Shown piece by piece: positions 34,796 to 45,929 of a stretch of DNA of 64,000 bases. The stretch is taken from positions 868,001-932,000 of the forward strand of contig WACJ01000009.1 of assembly GCA_008973525.1 (NCBI GenBank). Reading direction: 5' to 3'. The stretch is from Stenopsyche tienmushanensis (Eukaryota > Arthropoda > Insecta > Trichoptera > Stenopsychidae). The translations under genes and the position numbers were made by a program. How positions within the stretch are numbered: the first letter of the stretch is position 1; each line of letters starts with the position of its first letter. The notes under the pieces were generated by a model. That model was not told the origin of the DNA. It saw nothing but the letters and a program-made list of their open reading frames with translations, and ran no database searches.

Positions 34796-36504
34796 CACAC
34801 AGCTTTAACATTTTTCGAAATTGATTCAATGACTCTTCTTCAAGAGCTTTAACACAAAAAATATGGTTAGCTTTATTCTGATCCAACTGTTGACGGTGAA
34901 ATATTTTGATCCACGCAACGTGACAAAACGTCTTCTAAATAAATTATATGATTTTGCTCGTCTATTGAAATCATTTGACTCATTCGCAGACACGTCTGTA
35001 ATTGCAGATGGATGTGATAAATGTTTATTGCGTCGGATATGTCTGCAAATATATGCAAATATTTTACAATCGAATTGGCTACGAAATATTGGCGAAATTA
35101 AAATAAAAGGGAAATCACTACATGAAATAATTTGAAATAATTCTGGCATATGGACTTGAATTACATACATGTAAAAATATTTGAAAATGCTATCATGCTG
35201 TGGTTGTAACGCAAAACGTTGCTATAAGAAATTTATTCATAAAATATAAGTAAAAATCATATTTCTATGAAAATACTTGATTTCAGGTGAAAATATTTGA
35301 CGTAATAGTTTTTTAGTATTATCGTATATATAGCATGGGGTTAATTTAGGCGGTCACCCTAAAACATCCTGGCGGTTCAACAGAGGAAGTCCTGCCCAGG
35401 CTGCTTTGCTGCATATCTAATAGTATTATTGTTAACATATAAAATTAGCATGAAATTAGAATGGAATATATTTATCCAAAGCAGATGGATGACTCTATAT
35501 AACTGCTTTGTATTCCATCTGCCATGAATATATCTTTGGATATCAGGAACGTGTCTTCAATCAATCCCAAGAGGATCAACGTATTTTGCTAGTATTGTCT
35601 TAGCGATTGCAAAACACGAAGCATGATATCTAAGGTGATTTAAGAATTCGATTGTTCTCAATAAGATGTTGCTAACTTTAACGACATTTCGCCCAATGAA
35701 AATGAGAATGGATTTTTATCAATCATATCAATCAATCATATCACAGTGGCCTAATTTGAAGCTGTTTTGGGAAAGTTCTTGCCTTTTTGCACACCTTTTG
35801 ATGCAGTGCTCTATTTATTTATTGTATCCAATAAATAACTGGTTAGTTAGTACACGTATTAAGCCTTTTCATTAAATTATATCACAATATTATAGCAGGC
35901 TGTGCTTAACAAAAATGAATGCATTTTCCAACATTTTGACTGCTACAAAGGAGTATACTTGATAGCAATTTAATTAGTGAATATCCATATATTTTTTCCT
36001 CGTTCAAGCGTTGGTTATTCAGAAAAAGGTTAAATTTTTAAAGGTTAAAAAAATAAAAGGGAATACTGGGAGTGGGTGGAGCCACGTATGTCGATGGACG
36101 AGCGATGTTATTCTTTACCATGGAAGTCCTAAGAATTGGATAGTTGATTTGCAGCAAAAATATTAAATATAGTTTTCTTTTGCATAATATCGTATATATT
36201 ATAGACTATAATCAGGAAGAAATATTAAAAAATAAAAAAAATGTGGGCGCTTGAAGAAAAATGTGTATTTTTACCAACTTTTTTTGTAGTTTTTTGTTCA
36301 TTAAAAATAAACGGTTGAGTATTTTTGAATAATTGTAGTCTATACGATGAAGACATTTATTATACACGTGCCTGCTAATTTTAAAAAATAATCCTCATCT
36401 AGGGCGTATGGGAGCACTTCCATGAACTTGGATAAGGTAGTTTTAAGAAAAGCGCGTTTAAAGCTTCTCCTCGTCGGCTTATAACTTTGTGAATTTCATT
36501 TATA
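34796..36504. other. Intron, nothing recognised
   Basis: AT-rich. Complementary open frames of 90 and 114 codons at 34826-35170 read on both strands, as expected by chance in a stop-poor stretch. No motif seen. Confidence 0.4.
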
Positions 36505-36880
36505 TCGACTTGTGAATCGGAAGTGTGTTGTTTTTTTTGCATCCATTAAAGAAATAAAACAATCCACTTTAAATTCTTGCTGGAATAAGCTGTGGCCTGA
36601 AGTAGTCTCTGGAGAAAATCTTTTATCATCAATGGATGATGAATACCAAAGGACATTTGTCGTGATATTAGGAGAGAAGGTTTTAAAGACATGGATATTC
36701 ATGACATCCAAGAAATTGGTTATTAAATTAGGTTTTTTTACATAAAAAATGATCCTATAATGGAAAGAAGTTTAAAATTTAAAAGAGAATTAAACAAATT
36801 TTGGAACCTTATAATGAAATACATTAATATTTATGAACTAAAAACAGACAATCGCTTATCACCGAATTTTTGTAGGCTAA
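36505..36880 (+). pseudogene. Tigger/pogo-like (jerky) transposase, C-terminal remnant
   Basis: The text IKEIKQSTLNSCWNKLWPEV matches the W-x-x-VKQSTLNxCWKKLWPEV block that follows the DDE domain of Tigger/pogo and jerky-type transposases. A second stretch in another frame reads DMDIHDIQEIG. A third, near 36760, reads MERSLKFKRELNKFWN, matching the xERxLKxKRELxxLxxxY block near the C-terminus. A final KTDNRLSPNFCR-like stretch resembles the usual Q-x-x-I-T-x-F-F tail. The DDE core and the N-terminal CENP-B-like domain are absent. Frameshifts between the blocks show it is dead. Confidence 0.75.
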
Positions 36881-38205
36881 AACCAGATATACTCCAGAGC
36901 TCTCTGATGATGGAAACCCACAACAGATCTCAAAAAATAATAAAACATGTTTTCATGAATATAAACTATCTTCGGTCTTATTTTGGAACGCAACCCCTAA
37001 TTTTGTATGAACTTCGAACCTTGTATAACACGAATTAGTATCACACGACGTTTTTGCAGAACCATATAATCGTGTTATGCAAGACCCAAGTGTATATAAA
37101 AATAATATAAGAAATAGCTCACTATGCCAAAACATGACCTACATAATAACATGGGAGGCAGCAATATTATTTATACAAAACTGATTTTGTCTCATTTTTG
37201 TTTTGATATTGTAGGCATACAAAACGGCAAGTCAATGAAATGATGATGATGTTGATCAATGCTAAAATTCCACTGTGCAAAATTTTCAATTTACGTTGAA
37301 CAGTACATAATTTGCTGCAAATTTATTTTAATCAGTTCTATTCATAAATTCTGCGAAATTTTAGCCGATCATTTCAGAGTAATGCATGAAAGGAATTAAA
37401 ATAATACATTTTCCATTGAAACACACATAAAATATTTTGAATATAGCATTTATGACATACTACATATTTTAGCACAGTTTGTCGATAGATTCATTCATGC
37501 AGATTTCAAATATTTTTTAAATAACATAATATCAATTCCAGTTATAAAAACACATTTTGATTGTGTAATTTATTTATTAAATATTTGCGATAGTAAATAC
37601 ACAGAAAATAGTTTCAAAACACTTTGTAAAACGCATGTTTTTCTTTGATAATTTGTGGCTGTACTCTATAGTATGCTTGAAGCAAATCTGTTTCAGGAAG
37701 CGGCTTAGTAGAGTTTAGCAGTCATTTAATAATCAATAACCGCCTTAAGCGAATATATATAGCATATCGGTTGGACATGTTGCCTGAAAGCTTATTTGTA
37801 CATCAATCACACGGTAATGTTGTTAATTAATATTCAGCACAATCTTTACCCAGCCGCTTACAGCAAACAACGGCGAAGCTAAATTATTAACATTGACGTC
37901 GTACAATATCATTGTTATCTCAAATGCAACAGATAGAATATTCAAGCGGGGGATCAGTACAAACATAATCAACCAATCTACAAGTCGATGAGAAGCACGC
38001 AGAGTTCCTCCATTTTTAATTACATCATTGATGCTATCCATTTGCTCCTTAAAATTACCAAATGTGATCATATTAAATTTGCAGGAAAATTCCCAAAATA
38101 ACAACGACATTTAATGGAAGACGGTCTTTTCATGTGATTGATTCTGAACGTATACCTGTAGATATAAACGTGTATGATAGTAAGTATTTCAAGCATTTAT
38201 TGAAC
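36881..38205. other. Intron, nothing recognised
   Basis: AT-rich with no shared repeats seen. A 95-codon minus frame at 37823-38110 has no motif. Confidence 0.5.
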
Positions 38206-38604
38206 ACTAGCTGGTACCCGGCCCGTTGCTGCCACAGAATTCTAAAAATATCGTTTTAACTTCTTTTAAGTTCTAAGTTCTTCGTTTTAAGTTCTACTGT
38301 AAGTTAATTATACTATACCTATATTATTTTAGAAAGTGCAAAAAATAAGTTGTAAAAGTTTTATCGCAATCGAATAAACGGTATGGCAGCGCATTAAATA
38401 CGAACAAACAAACATTTATTTTTATATATTAGACTATACTTATATTACTCACAACATTTTTAACAATAAGTGGACGAAGTTTTAATGCAATCTGATGAGC
38501 AGTATGGCAACGCATTTCGAACGAACAAAACCCAATTCATTTTTATATATTAGAGAAGATTTTGACACAACAGAAGATTAATACTTGGTAGTTTCTTTTT
38601 AGGA

Positions 38605-38725
38605 GTAAAAGGTATTTTACTACTTTTCACACATAAATCCTATGTCCTAAGTATCGGGGTTGTTGAAATAGATTTTTTCAATATTTTGGAAAAATACCCA
38701 AAATTTCATCTTTAAATCGTCGTAA
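38605..38725 (+). repeat. Foldback repeat family F, left-arm fragment nested in the ACTAG element
   Basis: GGTATTTTACTACTTTTCAC, then CTATGTCCTAAGTATCGGGG and GGAAAAATACCCAAAATTTC, as at the left arm of 28185-28750. Confidence 0.7.
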
Positions 38726-39139
38726 CACCCTGTATATATATAAATAGAACTTATTTAATGAAGACACTTTTAGAATCAATCACAATCTCCAAACAACTTT
38801 GTAAACAATCGCATTTTATAGCCTCCTATCTCGTATTAATCTTAAAATGCCTGGTAGATACTATACTGTAGCTCAACTTCTGTGTTACAGGCAGCTTTAC
38901 TACTATTTTTATAAAACTGCAACTCATATATAATAATTAAAAAATCTGCATTCCGCCGAGTTCAGGAGTTATATGCTCAAAAAAGTTATCTTCGAGCAGC
39001 TTCTGAGTTCTCCTGACTGTATGAGCTGAAATATGATAGCTTGTTGAAATACGTATGGTATTCATTCAGCGATTTCTTCAATCAAAACTTGAATATGGTT
39101 GCCAAAATATTCTGGTTCACTCTTTGTGTTATATAAAAT

Positions 39140-39350
39140 AAAATGGGCAAGCAACTGGTCTAATGGTTGCTTTGTGCTACATATAGATACACACACACAC
39201 AGTAGAGATGGCGCAGCGCATGCGCGTAGCTTGCCGTCTATGTGTGTGACGAGTAAGAAAATATTTCAAATGATTCTCCCTCTCTTTCCGACCAATTGCC
39301 ACTTAGAGTTATTAGTTATTTTTTCTACCGCGCTTATAGAATTTTCACTT
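39140..39350 (+). repeat. Dispersed repeat fragment with CA microsatellite
   Basis: A tRNA box-A-like CAACTGGTCTAATGGTTGC precedes a CACACACACACA run (39190-39201). A GATGGCGCAGCG block and a TTTCCGACCAATTGCCACTT block follow. The last block recurs beside R1 copy 4 at 62425-62450 (TTTTCCGACCAACTATCGCT). The box-A-like phrase has a relative at 45484-45535. Confidence 0.5.
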
Positions 39351-39723
39351 AAAAAACCATGGCATGTGTTGTTGGATCCAGGCTCCAAGACATGCTTTAT
39401 TTCTGCAATAATTTTGTACTCTGATAGTAGATCTGGATAGAAACCATCGGTTCACTGAAGAGAAACCTAATACAAATACTGTACAAAAGTAATTATTATA
39501 CTACAATAAATGGCATAATATGATATAATGTAATATGTAAAAAATAATGTTTGTTTGTTCGTATTTAATGCGCTACCATACCGTTCATCCGATCGCAATA
39601 AAACTTCGTCAACTTATTGTTTATACTTGCATGAATAACATAAGCATAGTAAAACATATTGTTTGTGTACGCAGTTCGTTATGCGAGACGTGGCATTGCA
39701 ACGCATGTCGGGTAATCACTAGT

Positions 39724-41149
39724 AAATAATAAATAAAATCAATTATAAGATCCATATTTTGCTTTTAGATTTTGTTTGAACTAAGTATATATGCTAATAT
39801 TTACATTCATCGAAAGATTCATAAGCACAATATTGGCAATATCTCGAAAGAAAGCTCTCAAGTTTTATATCTAATGGTGAAAAAATCTCAAAAATATTTT
39901 TTATCGCCATCAAGAATTCATGTTTATTTTGCAAATTGATTCTGATACTATGATGTGGCCTGAGTTGATAACTTGCCAATTTTATCATATTCAGGACGAT
40001 TTAAGCTGTAACAATACGTGAAATATCCTTTTCTTCGGGTCAAAAATAATAGAAGAATAAAAATACTTATCGTGAGAAGAAGGATCTCGTTCCGCAGTTG
40101 AATAGAAAGCTTTTCTGAAAATAAAGAAGTTGGTTAATTGGATTGATTGCTTTTTTCTTATTAGAGGAGAAGGAAAACTTTCACAAAGCTTCCTTTTGAT
40201 TTTCTTTGCACAATATGATGACTGATGCTACGCTCAATTTATGAGATCTGCTAATTGTGAATTCTTTATATCCCGAGTTGATCTCTTTTTGATTTACTAT
40301 TCAGGCGTAGAATTTTTCCTTCAAAAATAATTAATTATACATATTACTAATATTTTTCAGCAAATAAATCTAATCAATGTATTCCTTAATAATATAAGGG
40401 TTGCATATGCAGTGTAATTATGAATAAAATGAGAGGGTATAAAATTACGCATTCTCGCTAACTTCTAAAATGTATTTATAATCATTTATATTTTTTAAAG
40501 TGTGGTTATCCTCGTACTTAATTACACATTATGATTTCATCTGAATAAGTTTATTATGATTAAAAAGAGCGCTTAGTGATGTGCATTTTGATGAAAAAAC
40601 TTCTCATCGCCTTTCAGTAGCATTCATAAGGGTATATTCCTTTGCACGATGAATAGATCATTCAGCCGTTGAAATAAATTATTAAAGATGTTGCTCAGAG
40701 GAGTTTTCAGGATAATGGTATACACGCAAAATAAAGCATCATATCGTCGGATAAATTCCATCCGGAATTTTGAAGTGAACCAACCGTCTTTTTGAATGCG
40801 AGCTATGATAGCGCTTTTCATGAGAATTGCTTCAGCTGGAAAAGTGGCTGAAAAATGAGACTCTAATCAATATGGGTTCTGCAAAATTTCCGGGATTATT
40901 TTCCCCATTTTTTTCTTAAGTGAAAACACACACACAGCTTTGGCTTTCGCCGAATGAAATATTACACAACGCTTTCACTTCGCAAAAATGAAAGTTCTTC
41001 CACTGTATTGGTTCGTATTAATTTCAGGAATGTGTTCATTTTGCCATGGATCTATTTGCAGATTCATTATTAATCCGATTTTCAATTAAAAATCAATAAA
41101 ACATGATATAAACTTATCTTCTTTTTAGAATGCCATGTTTCTAATCGAA
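39724..41149. other. Intron, nothing recognised
   Basis: AT-rich; open frames at 39794-39988 and 40624-40821 are motif-free. Confidence 0.5.
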
Positions 41150-41310
41150 TTTAGGCGATCTTCATAAGAAAAAAATCGAAATCGATATCCCATTACCTAC
41201 TAGTATTAACCTTTAAATTTGTTGGTACGTTAATTTTATTTCTCCATAATTTGGATTTAAAACTAAGCTCCAGGAACTAATACACTATTCTAACACTTAG
41301 TCATCAATAG
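41150..41310 (-). repeat. tRNA-derived SINE family S1, diverged copy
   Basis: On the minus strand a head-like stretch (CTAAGTGTTAGAATAGTGTA then TTAGTTCCTGGAGCTTAG) is followed at lower coordinates by a tail with TTCTTATGAAGATCGCCTA. This is the same order as 10684-11105. Confidence 0.55.
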
Positions 41311-42011
41311 CTGAGTATCAATAATCAAAAGAAAATATAAGCACAAAAGTCCATAAATACCACAACCACCATGGTGATGGTATTTAAATTTTTTTTAAAT
41401 TTTTTTTTTTAATATTTCAACCTTTAACCACTTAATTATCAGCTAGTATATTAAAACTAAACCTTTTACGTACGTAAAATGTCACCAGTCAACCTTTTCC
41501 GTTTTATCTTTATTTTAATTTTGCTCTTTCTTGTTTAATAATTTATTAAAAATTTCACTGTATTTTAAATGATGTTTCGTATAAAATATAAAATATTTTA
41601 ATATGCAAAATATAATATTAAAATAATATGATGTGTGGAAAAATATTCCTAGTATTATTATCATTCAATTTATGTATAGTTTACCCAATTATTTTTCAAT
41701 TTAGTTCATCATATCCACACGCTTGTTGGATAAGTATTTCATTGCTATATTATTATTTTAAGTTACTAATTTATTATGCTTTTTATAAAACATTTCTAAG
41801 TATATTATAGCATAAAAATACATGTATTGTGCAAAAAGAGTGTAAATGTATGTTTCATATATATGGAATTTACAACTTCCAATAGAACCGACTGAATAAA
41901 AACTTATAATACATGATACCCTTAAATTTAAGTGTTAGTTTTATATATTTAATAAAAGCATATTTAATCAAATGCATTTCAAATGAAATGTATGTCTGTC
42001 TGTTTGTCTTT
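41311..42011. other. Intron, nothing recognised
   Basis: Extremely AT-rich. A 60-codon frame at 41628-41810 is a hydrophobic low-complexity translation of AT-rich DNA. Confidence 0.5.
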
Positions 42012-43080
42012 TTCACTTGTCGAAGATTTCCTGTTCAACTGATTTTTTTAATATGTGTAGGCAGTCACCTAAGCTATAAAAAATTAATAAAGTATAAAAT
42101 TAAAAATTTAGTAGACTTTTTAGTTAAAATTTCATATTTTTTACCATTTCTTGAAAATTTTTACCCACAAAAAAATCATTTATTTACACAAAACCCTTAA
42201 AACTTTAGCTTAGTTGACTAGATAATATTATAGTGAAAAACATCCTAAAATTTCAGCCAGATCGATCAACAACTTTTTAAGCTACAACTAGCGAACATTT
42301 TGAAAATGCAGTTTCGAGATAATCTCGTTTAAAGTTTCAATGCAATAAAACTATCAATTTTAGTGACCTATCGATCTACCAATGATTCCAGGTACATAAA
42401 ATAGATCTTCAGCTTTTTCACGAAGTCGATTATCTTCGACTAACTGTTGTTTTAGGGCTATACGAACTACTTTTGTCTCAGAAAGACTCTTACGATTCTA
42501 CCTCGCTACCCGCGCTTCATCGGTATTTTTAGCAAAGACTTTACAGTAGGTGCCAATAATCATATTTAACGTATTCATCATCTTCAAAATGAAGATGTAA
42601 TCATTATAAAATATCCCAGCAGCAATGTATGTTGATATTTCAATGATTTTTACGCCAGAATGCAGGTGCTTTGAAGCAAGTCACCAAACCGTCGAGTTAA
42701 AACATTCATTAGCATTTTGGGTATGGACACCCAAGCATCTTTGAAGTAAATCATCCCTGGACAAATCTTTATAAATTGGTAAGAGATGTTGTTTTATCTC
42801 TTGGCCAAGAAATGGAGTCAGGTCTTCAAGCTTTAGATATTTTTAAAGCAATAGTTATCTGCCATTTGCACCAGTTTTTTACTGCAGTCGGGTTCCCATG
42901 ATAATGTCTTTTTTTAATTCCTCAAACTTCTGTACCTTTCGTTCATTTATTAAGATAACATTTTGACAAGATTGACATTTTTGCTGCGAAAATTCAACCA
43001 CACATGACAAACTATCGAGATTAACTTGACTTCGAGCAACTTCGAGCTGACTTCGAGCAACTTTTATTTTGCACACCCAC
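42012..43080 (-). mobile_element. Kolobok/Mutator-like DNA transposon, copy 2 (inverted)
   Basis: Reverse-strand match to 23405-24415 over coding and 3' parts. The match extends from the GAAGTTGCTCGAAG block (43040-43060) through the TTAGTCGAAGATAATCGACT block to the TTCGACAAGTG block (42012-42030). The 3' terminus is missing. It lies in the same intron as copy 1, about 17.4 kb away, in opposite orientation. Confidence 0.8.
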
Positions 43081-43082
43081 AT
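42370..43082 (-). pseudogene. Kolobok/Mutator-like transposase fragment, copy 2
   Basis: The open part (43082-42879) reads VARSQLEVARSQVNLDSLSC, then a Cys-rich QQKCQSCQNVILINE, then RKVQKFEELKKDIIMGTRLQ, ending at a stop. Downstream, in broken frames, it parallels copy 1: the KLEDLTPFLGQE and LQRCLG equivalents, and the SETKVVRIALKQQLVEDN equivalent near 42450-42480. It keeps about 66 bases that copy 1 has lost, so it is the better witness of the ancestral N-terminal side. It is not functional. Confidence 0.7.
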
Positions 43083-43492
43083 TTTTATTTAAGGAGATTA
43101 AAGATTAAAAAAAAATTAACATTTCCACCAGGGTGCATTATACCATTAGAAGACATTTAAGACTTATACTTTGAAGTACAGGAAAATACCGGAAATATTG
43201 CAAATTTAATTGATTGCAAAATAAATCGAAACCAGATCATATGAGTTTTACGAAAAAAAAAACTAATTGAATGAACATAAACATTCAAATTTGATTTTTT
43301 TGGCTTAAAGAGATGAGTTTTTGTTCGCCAAAATCAAAAAGTGTTTTAGAAAATTGTATAGTATCTGCAATTAAATACTGAGGTATATAAGTGATGGTGA
43401 TTCAGTCGTACTTTTCTAGAATACTTATATAAATTTTTTGTAATTTGTTGGAATTCACCCAATAGAATTAAGAAAATGTTACTTTGTTTCAG

Positions 43493-43652
43493 AACAAGTT
43501 GGTGGTGCAGAACATGACGTCGGGGGTAATTCTAAGCACGAGGTCTTTGGTCCTTCAGAGGGTTGCCAGGCACGATGCTGGTTCATACACCTGCAGAGCA
43601 GCAAATGCCCGTGGGGAATCTTCCAGCCAACCAGTCAAACTAAGAGTGCAAT
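43493..43652 (+). CDS. Sidestep-like Ig protein, exon with second half of the Ig domain
   Basis: This exon completes the Ig domain begun at 20791-20921. The acceptor is ACTTTGTTTCAG and the donor GTAAGT at 43653. It starts on a codon boundary, encodes 53 residues and ends one base into a codon (phase 1), matching the phase-1 entry of the first half, so the two exons form a symmetric 291-base module. Landmarks are QNMTSG (an N-glycosylation sequon), GVILSTRSLVLQRV (strands E-F) and RHDAGSYTCRAANARGE, with the D-x-G-x-Y-x-C motif and the second disulphide Cys. It ends VKLRVQ plus a split codon, probably Tyr as in related proteins (YAP). The two Cys are 49 residues apart after joining, normal for an I-set domain. 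No downstream exon is visible to the window end. Confidence 0.93.
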
Positions 43653-45929
43653 GTAAGTCATTTCTTTCCATTTTATTTTTCAAAGAAACATCTTCGCGAA
43701 TAAAAATCCGCCTGAAAGCACGCGTCAAAAATGTATTTGCGATTATTGAAATATTAAACAATTCCTATTGGATGCAGATGTCGTCTTGCGGAGATGCGAT
43801 TCAATTTGCATCAGATGTTTCCTTTTAATCCAATCATTCGACACATTTTTGACAGATGACGAATGAAAATCACAGTTTGTCAACGCGACGGATTAGTCCC
43901 TGTATTGAAATTTGATTTTGGATGGTGTTTCATCCACGGAAGACCTACCTGTTCGAAAGGTTTCTGTTGTGGGCGGTGAGAATTGAGTTTTTGTTGACGA
44001 CATGCCTTAATGCGAAAGTTATAACAAAGTTTTGATAGAAGTCATTCAAAGAAAAGAAAATCTTCCTCGGTTGGCATTTACTGAAGTTTTCTAATGCAAT
44101 CTGGGGAAAATCTGCGATGTGAAAAGACATTTCGGGCTCTTTCATATTGGACGAGCTTAAAATGCAAAATACGTCGCCGTTCATTTCTGTCAAATATTTC
44201 GGAAAATATTATATAATCACTCCTTATGTATTTGTCACAAAAATTGAGATACTTTGAAGCATTTGCTTTCAACAAATATTATTTACATAAAGCGCAAAAA
44301 TTACATAAAATACATATCAAAGAGCAATAATTTCATATTTATATGACTGATTTTAATAATCATGATATGTAAAATTATATGATATGACATACAAATATGA
44401 TTAAATAAATTAAGCATACAAAATATTATTCAAACCGATCATATTAGAGTATATGCTTCTATCTAAAGCTTGCATCAGTCATATAAGTACTAGCTTTGTG
44501 CAAGAATGAATGGTTTGATTATACATTTATTAGTGCAAAGGTTAATATATTCAGCGCCACGTGCCATACATTCTTAGATTTAAGCGCATTTATAATTGCG
44601 ATATGGAACTTTGAATATCAAGTTTCAATGCCAATTTATATCCCGACATTAAGATCGTGCATTAAAAAGAATAAGGATTAAAATGTTAATATCATTAGGG
44701 CTCCAAATCACAGCGAAATGACTCTTAATCAGCGAAAAATATTAATATTTTTCACAGAGCGCAAAATTTAAATAATCATACCAACGGCTCATCAGATTTA
44801 ATATATACAAACATAAAAAGTCCGAGGTTCAGCTTACCCTCTGCTTCCTTCGTCGGTTGCGCCCGGCTATAATTAAATTAAGCTCCCCCAATTTCACAAA
44901 TTTAATTCTGATATTTTCTATACGGGCATGTAATTGCTCGAGAGTGTACGATCTCTCCGCTTCACTTTTTTCCGTTCGCCCATCTTTGTTCTTCCTTCGC
45001 GGTCGCGCCCTCATCCCCCGACGGAGGGTTGGGGCTGGCGAAGAACTCGGATGAGAATGGACGAAAAGCAATTAAGAAACTCAATTTGCATGTGGCGTGA
45101 TAATGAGTGTCCGTCCGAAGGAACGATCCAAGAAGGAAGATACGTTGACTTGTTTCGCGCTTCGTTGCTTTATTTCGATGCCTTGCGGACTCCGAATACT
45201 AATTCTTGAAAACACATCCAAACATATCTTTCATGCAAATCATACCACAGTTGAATTTAGATCCATTGCAAATAAAAATGCATTTAAACATGTATTATGC
45301 AACAGTTTTATTCGATTAAGCCGTCTTTGAAATGGACCAACCAAAATAAATACGTGAGATTCCCGTAATAAAATTAAATTTATCTTCTAGGTAAAGTGGA
45401 TTTTTTGCACAGATTTTTCCATTTATTGACGGAAATTATTAATAAAATATAAAACTGTGATTGTATAATATATAATAAAACAGGTAGGCTTCTGGTCTAG
45501 TAATTGTTTTATGTTACATAAAGACACAAATACATACTAAGGGTGGTCCTTATTTTTCGACTTTTAAAAAATTCGGCCGGTCACCCCGTAATATGATTTT
45601 CTACCCTAAAAAAATGAATACGTGTTTTTTTATTTTTAAAAAAAGAAGATTTTAGAGATCGCTACCATAAGTCAAACTTTCAGAAAAAATGTTTTTCATT
45701 TAACTATCAATCTAACTTATTGATTCTGGTATATTTATTAGTTTATTTTGAAGTGGAATAGCATGTAGAAAGACTCACTACTTCACTACAGATAACCCTT
45801 CCCCCTTTTTAATTATTTCCTGTGGGTGCGTATTGAGATTGAGCCCTGCCTTGCTCCTCACTTCAAATTCAGTAATTAGCGAGAGCACGCGCTTTTGGTT
45901 TCCCCAATTATACGTACTCATTTCAACTT
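43653..45929. other. Intron; less AT-rich island at about 44820-45200
   Basis: The island contains GCGGTCGCGCCCTCATCCCC and overlapping frames of 65-91 codons on both strands with no recognisable domain. It appears single-copy within the window. A tRNA-box-like GGCTTCTGGTCTAGTAATTG lies at 45487-45506. The rest is AT-rich. Confidence 0.4.

Larger units (their letters stand above)
38206..39723. mobile_element. Foldback element with ACTAG termini (about 1.5 kb)
   Basis: The left end ACTAGCTGGTACCCGGCCCG pairs with the right end, which as reverse complement reads ACTAGTGATTACCCGACATG. Inside, a phrase with ACGGTATGGCAGCGCATTAA and TACGAACAAACAAACATTTA occurs at about 38340-38435. It occurs again, diverged, at 38455-38560, and once inverted at 39546-39620 (GTTCGTATTTAATGCGC, CCATACCGTTCATCCGATCG). 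The CTAG-x-x-x-ACCCGGC start is widespread in insect repeats. No transposase was seen. Confidence 0.65.
20922..43492 (+). other. Phase-0 intron (22,571 bp) splitting one Ig domain
   Basis: It begins GTGAGT and ends TTTGTTTCAG. It separates the Cys/Trp half from the D-x-G-x-Y-x-C half of the same domain. It contains a hAT MITE, two inverted Kolobok-like copies, TTAA and TA MITEs, a mariner remnant, a Tigger remnant and a foldback element. No additional exon was recognised inside it. Confidence 0.85.

Noticed and set aside
39190..39201. CRISPR-like or other functional array
   Set aside because: It is a simple CA microsatellite. No direct-repeat/spacer array is seen anywhere in the window.
43653..43828. 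Open frame continuing past the second Ig exon
   Set aside because: The domain ends at VKLRVQ and a consensus GTAAGT donor follows. The remaining residues are read-through.
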